Assembly: GCF_001748085.1 (NCBI RefSeq)
Contig: NZ_BBZK01000007.1
Span: 425,426 to 489,425 of the forward strand
Origin: Streptomyces sp. TP-A0874
Lineage (GTDB): Bacteria; Actinomycetota; Actinomycetes; Streptomycetales; Streptomycetaceae
Direction: 5' to 3'
DNA length: 64,000 nucleotides
In this document: one piece after another, positions 61,764 to 64,000 of the stretch
Layout of the letters: each line of letters begins with the position of its first letter
Numbering within the stretch: position 1 is the stretch's first letter
Translations under genes and position numbers: made by a program
The notes under the pieces: generated by a model
The model's database searches: none
Told to the model about the DNA's origin: nothing
What the model saw: the letters and a program-made list of their open reading frames with translations, nothing else

Positions 61764-62444
61764 GTGATCCTGAGATACCGCGAGGGCGGCGACGGCTCTC
61801 TCACTGTGGCGAGGGAATACGAGGCTTTCGGACTCTCTCAGTACAGTGGGCGGTTCCACGCACTCGTCCGGGACGACCACGCCCTCCCCAACTGGGTGCC
61901 GCTGGCCGACTGCTCGGTAGTGGATCCGGCCGTCCCCGCCGACTGGCTGATCGACAGCATCGGTCCGGAGGACGGCGGACTGCAGGTCCTGATCGGCTAC
62001 CCGGAACTGGTCGACGATCCGGACCACTACGACGCCCTGCTGGAGCGTGAGCCGGCGGCCCTGCAGACGTTCTCGCGGCGGACGCTGGGGTCGGGGGCCC
62101 CGTTCGTGGTTCCGGAGGCCGACGCCTTCCTCGACGACTTCGGCGTCGAGCCGATGCCGCTCGACGATGACGGCCTGCGGTGCTCGGTGGAGATCGAGGG
62201 CGCCGCGGAGGACATCGTGGCCCTTGAGTGGGACCGGGTGCGGCGCACTGCCCACTGCCGTTGGACGCGGGGCGGCGCTGTGCTTCTTGAGCTGAGTAGG
62301 GACGGGGCCTTCGAGTTGGCCGTCCGCTCGGGCGGCGGTGAGTCCGGCGTGCTGCTCCGGTACCGCTCGGGCGGCGCCGTCCACGAACTCTCCGTCCGGG
62401 TCTTCCCCGAGGTCCGCGTCGAGGACGCGCCCGCCCAAGCCTGA
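61764..62444 (+). CDS. Candidate immunity protein for the pilin-toxin
   Basis: A 226-residue acidic soluble protein without signal or TM segment. It reads LRYREGGDGSLTVAREYEAFGLSQYSGRFHALV early and has many Asp/Glu. No known family is recognised. It starts 15 bases after the toxin stop on the same strand and lacks its own promoter site. Small acidic proteins directly downstream of toxin genes are usually cognate immunity proteins; here that is inference. The GTG at 61764 is the likely start. Confidence 0.6.
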   Translation: MILRYREGGDGSLTVAREYEAFGLSQYSGRFHALVRDDHALPNWVPLADCSVVDPAVPADWLIDSIGPEDGGLQVLIGYPELVDDPDHYDALLEREPAALQTFSRRTLGSGAPFVVPEADAFLDDFGVEPMPLDDDGLRCSVEIEGAAEDIVALEWDRVRRTAHCRWTRGGAVLLELSRDGAFELAVRSGGGESGVLLRYRSGGAVHELSVRVFPEVRVEDAPAQA

Positions 62445-62651
62445 GCCCCGGCCACCTGTAGGGCAGTCGCTTGCGACGGGCTCCGCCGGTCGCCTGCCGG
62501 AAAACGACCGAAAGAAAGCGCGCCGGAGCCTTCCTGCCTCGGCCCCGAGGCTCCGGACGGACCGTCCAGGAGCGGGCCGCCGTGGGCCGGCCGTGCTCCG
62601 CCCCGGCTGTGCCAGGGCCCAACACGCCTGCTCCGCAGACCCATTGAAAGG

Positions 62652-62707
62652 TGGGCCCGGGGTTGGGTCCGTGGACCCATGAGCTGGGCGGACGCTCCCT
62701 CTAGCAT
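62652..62707 (+). promoter_or_regulatory. Site C: inverted-repeat operator and -10 box upstream of a lipoprotein gene
   Basis: TGGGTCC-GT-GGACCCA (62664-62679) is identical to site A, with an upstream half-site TGGGCCC (62652-62658) at the same 12-base period. After 22 bases TAGCAT (62702-62707) is a good -10 box, 33 bases before the ATG at 62741. Confidence 0.72.
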
Positions 62708-62740
62708 CCCTGGAAAGCTCAACGGACGGGAGCGGAAGAG

Positions 62741-63304
62741 ATGGGCAGGCGCGGTTACCTCTCGGTGGCGGTGCTCCTGCTCGCGTCGCTCCCCCTCACC
62801 GCCTGCGGTGAGGGGGCCGGTGCCGACCGGTCAGGAGGCTGGAAGGCCTTGGAGACCGCTCAGCTCTCCCTCTTCTATCCGGCGAGTTGGAAGGCGCTTC
62901 CGAAGCGAGAACGCGGCGATGGCGTGAACGCTGCCGCGTCACTCACCAAGGACGGACGGGAGGTCGCGAAGGTAGGTGTACAACTGCGGTTCATCAGCCG
63001 TGGCGATGCCGAACTCGCGGTGGGCGCGGCCAGCGCGGCCATCGAGTTCCACGGCCGCATCGAGGGCCGGTGGAGGATCGACGTTCCGGGTGCGGAGGAA
63101 GCCCAGCGGGTGGACTACGTCCGGATCGGTGACGGGGCGCCGGGGAAGGCGCCCGACGGAGCGGCGATCAACGGTATCGACGTCGTCGGAGTGGACGCGG
63201 AGGCACAACCGTTCCTCGTCCGGATCAACGCCACCAGCGAAGGGGCGGACCGCTCCGAACTGGAGCGGATCGCCGGAAGCGTCGAGCTGAAGGCCGGCGG
63301 TTGA
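62741..63304 (+). CDS. Lipoprotein under the Tad-type operator
   Basis: 187 residues: a signal peptide with lipobox LTAC and a compact domain (TAQLSLFYPASWKALPK... VDYVRIGDGAPG... FLVRINATS) of the kind seen in small extracellular lipoproteins with a photosystem II PsbP-like or LpqN-like fold. Its promoter has site C, identical to the flp site, so it is probably co-induced with the pilus. Role unknown; it may be an accessory of the pilus or of the toxin export. The ATG at 62741 follows GGAGCGGAAGAG. Confidence 0.82.
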   Translation: MGRRGYLSVAVLLLASLPLTACGEGAGADRSGGWKALETAQLSLFYPASWKALPKRERGDGVNAAASLTKDGREVAKVGVQLRFISRGDAELAVGAASAAIEFHGRIEGRWRIDVPGAEEAQRVDYVRIGDGAPGKAPDGAAINGIDVVGVDAEAQPFLVRINATSEGADRSELERIAGSVELKAGG

Positions 63305-63382
63305 CGGCGGGATGCGGGGCGCGGCTGACCACCGCGACCCGGGGAGCATCCCCCGGCAGTCCTCCGGCCCGGAAGGACCGCT

Positions 63383-63529
63383 ATGACCAGCGGCCCCTCC
63401 GAGACCGAGAGCACCGGACGGATGGACGCCAGGAACGGAGTCGAGAGCCGCACTGCGGATAGTTCGCGGTGCGCACCGGACACACCCGGCGGCTGGGTCG
63501 TCAGGACGCCAGGCCGGCCAGGGTGGTAG
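63383..63529 (+). CDS. Possible 48-residue small protein
   Basis: An ATG preceded by GGAAGG with seven bases between opens a short frame (MTSGPSETESTGRMDARNG...) that ends at TAG in the first bases of a strong terminator. The composition is polar. There is no family match and the frame may be chance. Confidence 0.3.
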   Translation: MTSGPSETESTGRMDARNGVESRTADSSRCAPDTPGGWVVRTPGRPGW

Positions 63530-63558
63530 AGGACCGTCGCGGGGGGACGGTCCTCTAC
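63526..63558 (+). terminator. Strong hairpin terminator after the lipoprotein gene
   Basis: A 13-bp perfect stem (GTAGAGGACCGTC with its complement) and a G-rich seven-base loop, about 220 bases after the lipoprotein stop. Confidence 0.75.
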
Positions 63559-63906
63559 GTGTGCCCCGGAGGCGGCCGATCGACGGTTCCGGTGCCGTCG
63601 GCCACATCCAGGGCAGACCCGGGGCCGGTCTCCCAACCGGGCCGAGGCGGGCCGTCGGGTCGCCGCTCTCCGAGGACCGGGGAGCGGTAGCGGGATCAGG
63701 GAGCGTTAGCGAAGGACGGGGCATGGTACGGGGCGAGGCTAAGGCGGCGCGGTGCGGGCCGGTGGTGGACCGCGGTCGACCACGGCGGGACGTCCGCCGG
63801 CGCTGCGATCCGGGGTGCCGGGCGTCGCCGCCCAGTCCGCCCGGTGCCGGACACGGCGCCGACGGCCGGCTCCGAACCGCAGCCCTCCGCTGCCGGACCG
63901 AGGGCT

Positions 63907-64000
63907 GTGACGACCACCGCCCCCCCACCGCGCCGTGGAAACCGACCAGACCGCCCCGCCGTGCTGGTGCCCCTGCCCAGGGGCGCCTCCCCCGGACACC
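63907..64000 (+). CDS. Possible start of a gene running off the right edge
   Basis: A GTG opens a frame (MTTTAPPPRRGNRPDRPAV...) with high third-position GC up to the window end. It is only 31 codons, so the identity is unknown. The stretch 63559-63906 before it shows no convincing gene. Confidence 0.3.
   Translation, partial: MTTTAPPPRRGNRPDRPAVLVPLPRGASPGH

Noticed and set aside
1..64000. tRNA, rRNA or CRISPR features
   Set aside because: I looked for T-loop motifs, CCA-type ends and regularly spaced repeats and found none that hold up.

Overview
This window is chromosomal DNA of a high-GC actinomycete, almost certainly a Streptomyces-like member of the Streptomycetaceae. Coding frames have G/C at nearly every third position, GTG and TTG starts are common, and the gene content is typical of that family (acyl-CoA carboxylase with a small epsilon subunit, mycothiol amidase, class III adenylate cyclase, a DasR-type site at a chitinase gene, LAXTG surface protein). 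No rRNA, tRNA, CRISPR array or intact insertion sequence was found.

Bases 1-11.3 kb are core metabolism and signalling. They hold a biotinylated acyl-CoA carboxylase alpha chain (cut by the left edge), a 4-TM protein, maf, accE and pccB, with birA, adenylate cyclase, a crotonase, a GAF-GGDEF protein and hutH on the other strand. The carboxylase subunits and the ligase that biotinylates them lie side by side. Bases 11.4-14.2 kb hold a LAXTG surface protein, a decayed IS200/IS605 relic and an L,D-transpeptidase lipoprotein. Bases 14.2-26 kb contain a MarR/MFS pair with a palindrome inside its promoter, msrA, cystathionine gamma-synthase, a small sigma factor coupled to a one-TM protein, threonine dehydratase, a fragment of an ABC-2 permease, greA, a DUF4307-type protein and mca.

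Bases 26-36.3 kb start with a 1113-residue NB-ARC/TPR protein. A stretch of less biased codon use follows (about 29.5-34.2 kb), carrying a flavin reductase/luciferase-like monooxygenase pair, an NAD(P) dehydrogenase and a GNAT protein; it may be an acquired island. Next is a thioredoxin-domain (DUF255) gene broken by a 20-bp insertion exactly in its CxxC site. Bases 36.3-47 kb hold hemolysin III, pckA, an alanine-type aminotransferase, a D-serine/D-threonine type PLP enzyme, ridA, a secreted protease, a GH18 chitinase with a DasR-like palindrome in its promoter, and an Nramp-like carrier lacking the usual metal-binding motifs.

Bases 47-63.3 kb are a complete actinobacterial Tad (Flp) pilus locus. 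In order: a zinc-ribbon protein, CpaB, TadZ/CpaE, two TadE proteins, CpaF, TadB, TadC, a sensor kinase, a response regulator, the Flp pilin, a TadG-like protein, a lipoprotein, an OmpA-domain protein and another lipoprotein. Beyond a double terminator comes the most unusual part. A 452-residue protein contains an internal segment nearly identical to the Flp prepilin, followed by a charged helical region and a short C-terminal domain resembling polymorphic-toxin tips. An acidic protein starts 15 bases downstream and is a candidate immunity protein. The flp promoter, this pilin-toxin promoter and the promoter of a further lipoprotein share an inverted repeat, TGGGTCC-N2-GGACCCA, set 22-23 bases before a TANNNT -10 box. 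This suggests one regulon, possibly under the adjacent response regulator, and a toxin displayed on or exported by the Tad pilus. That is the main candidate for an undescribed system here.
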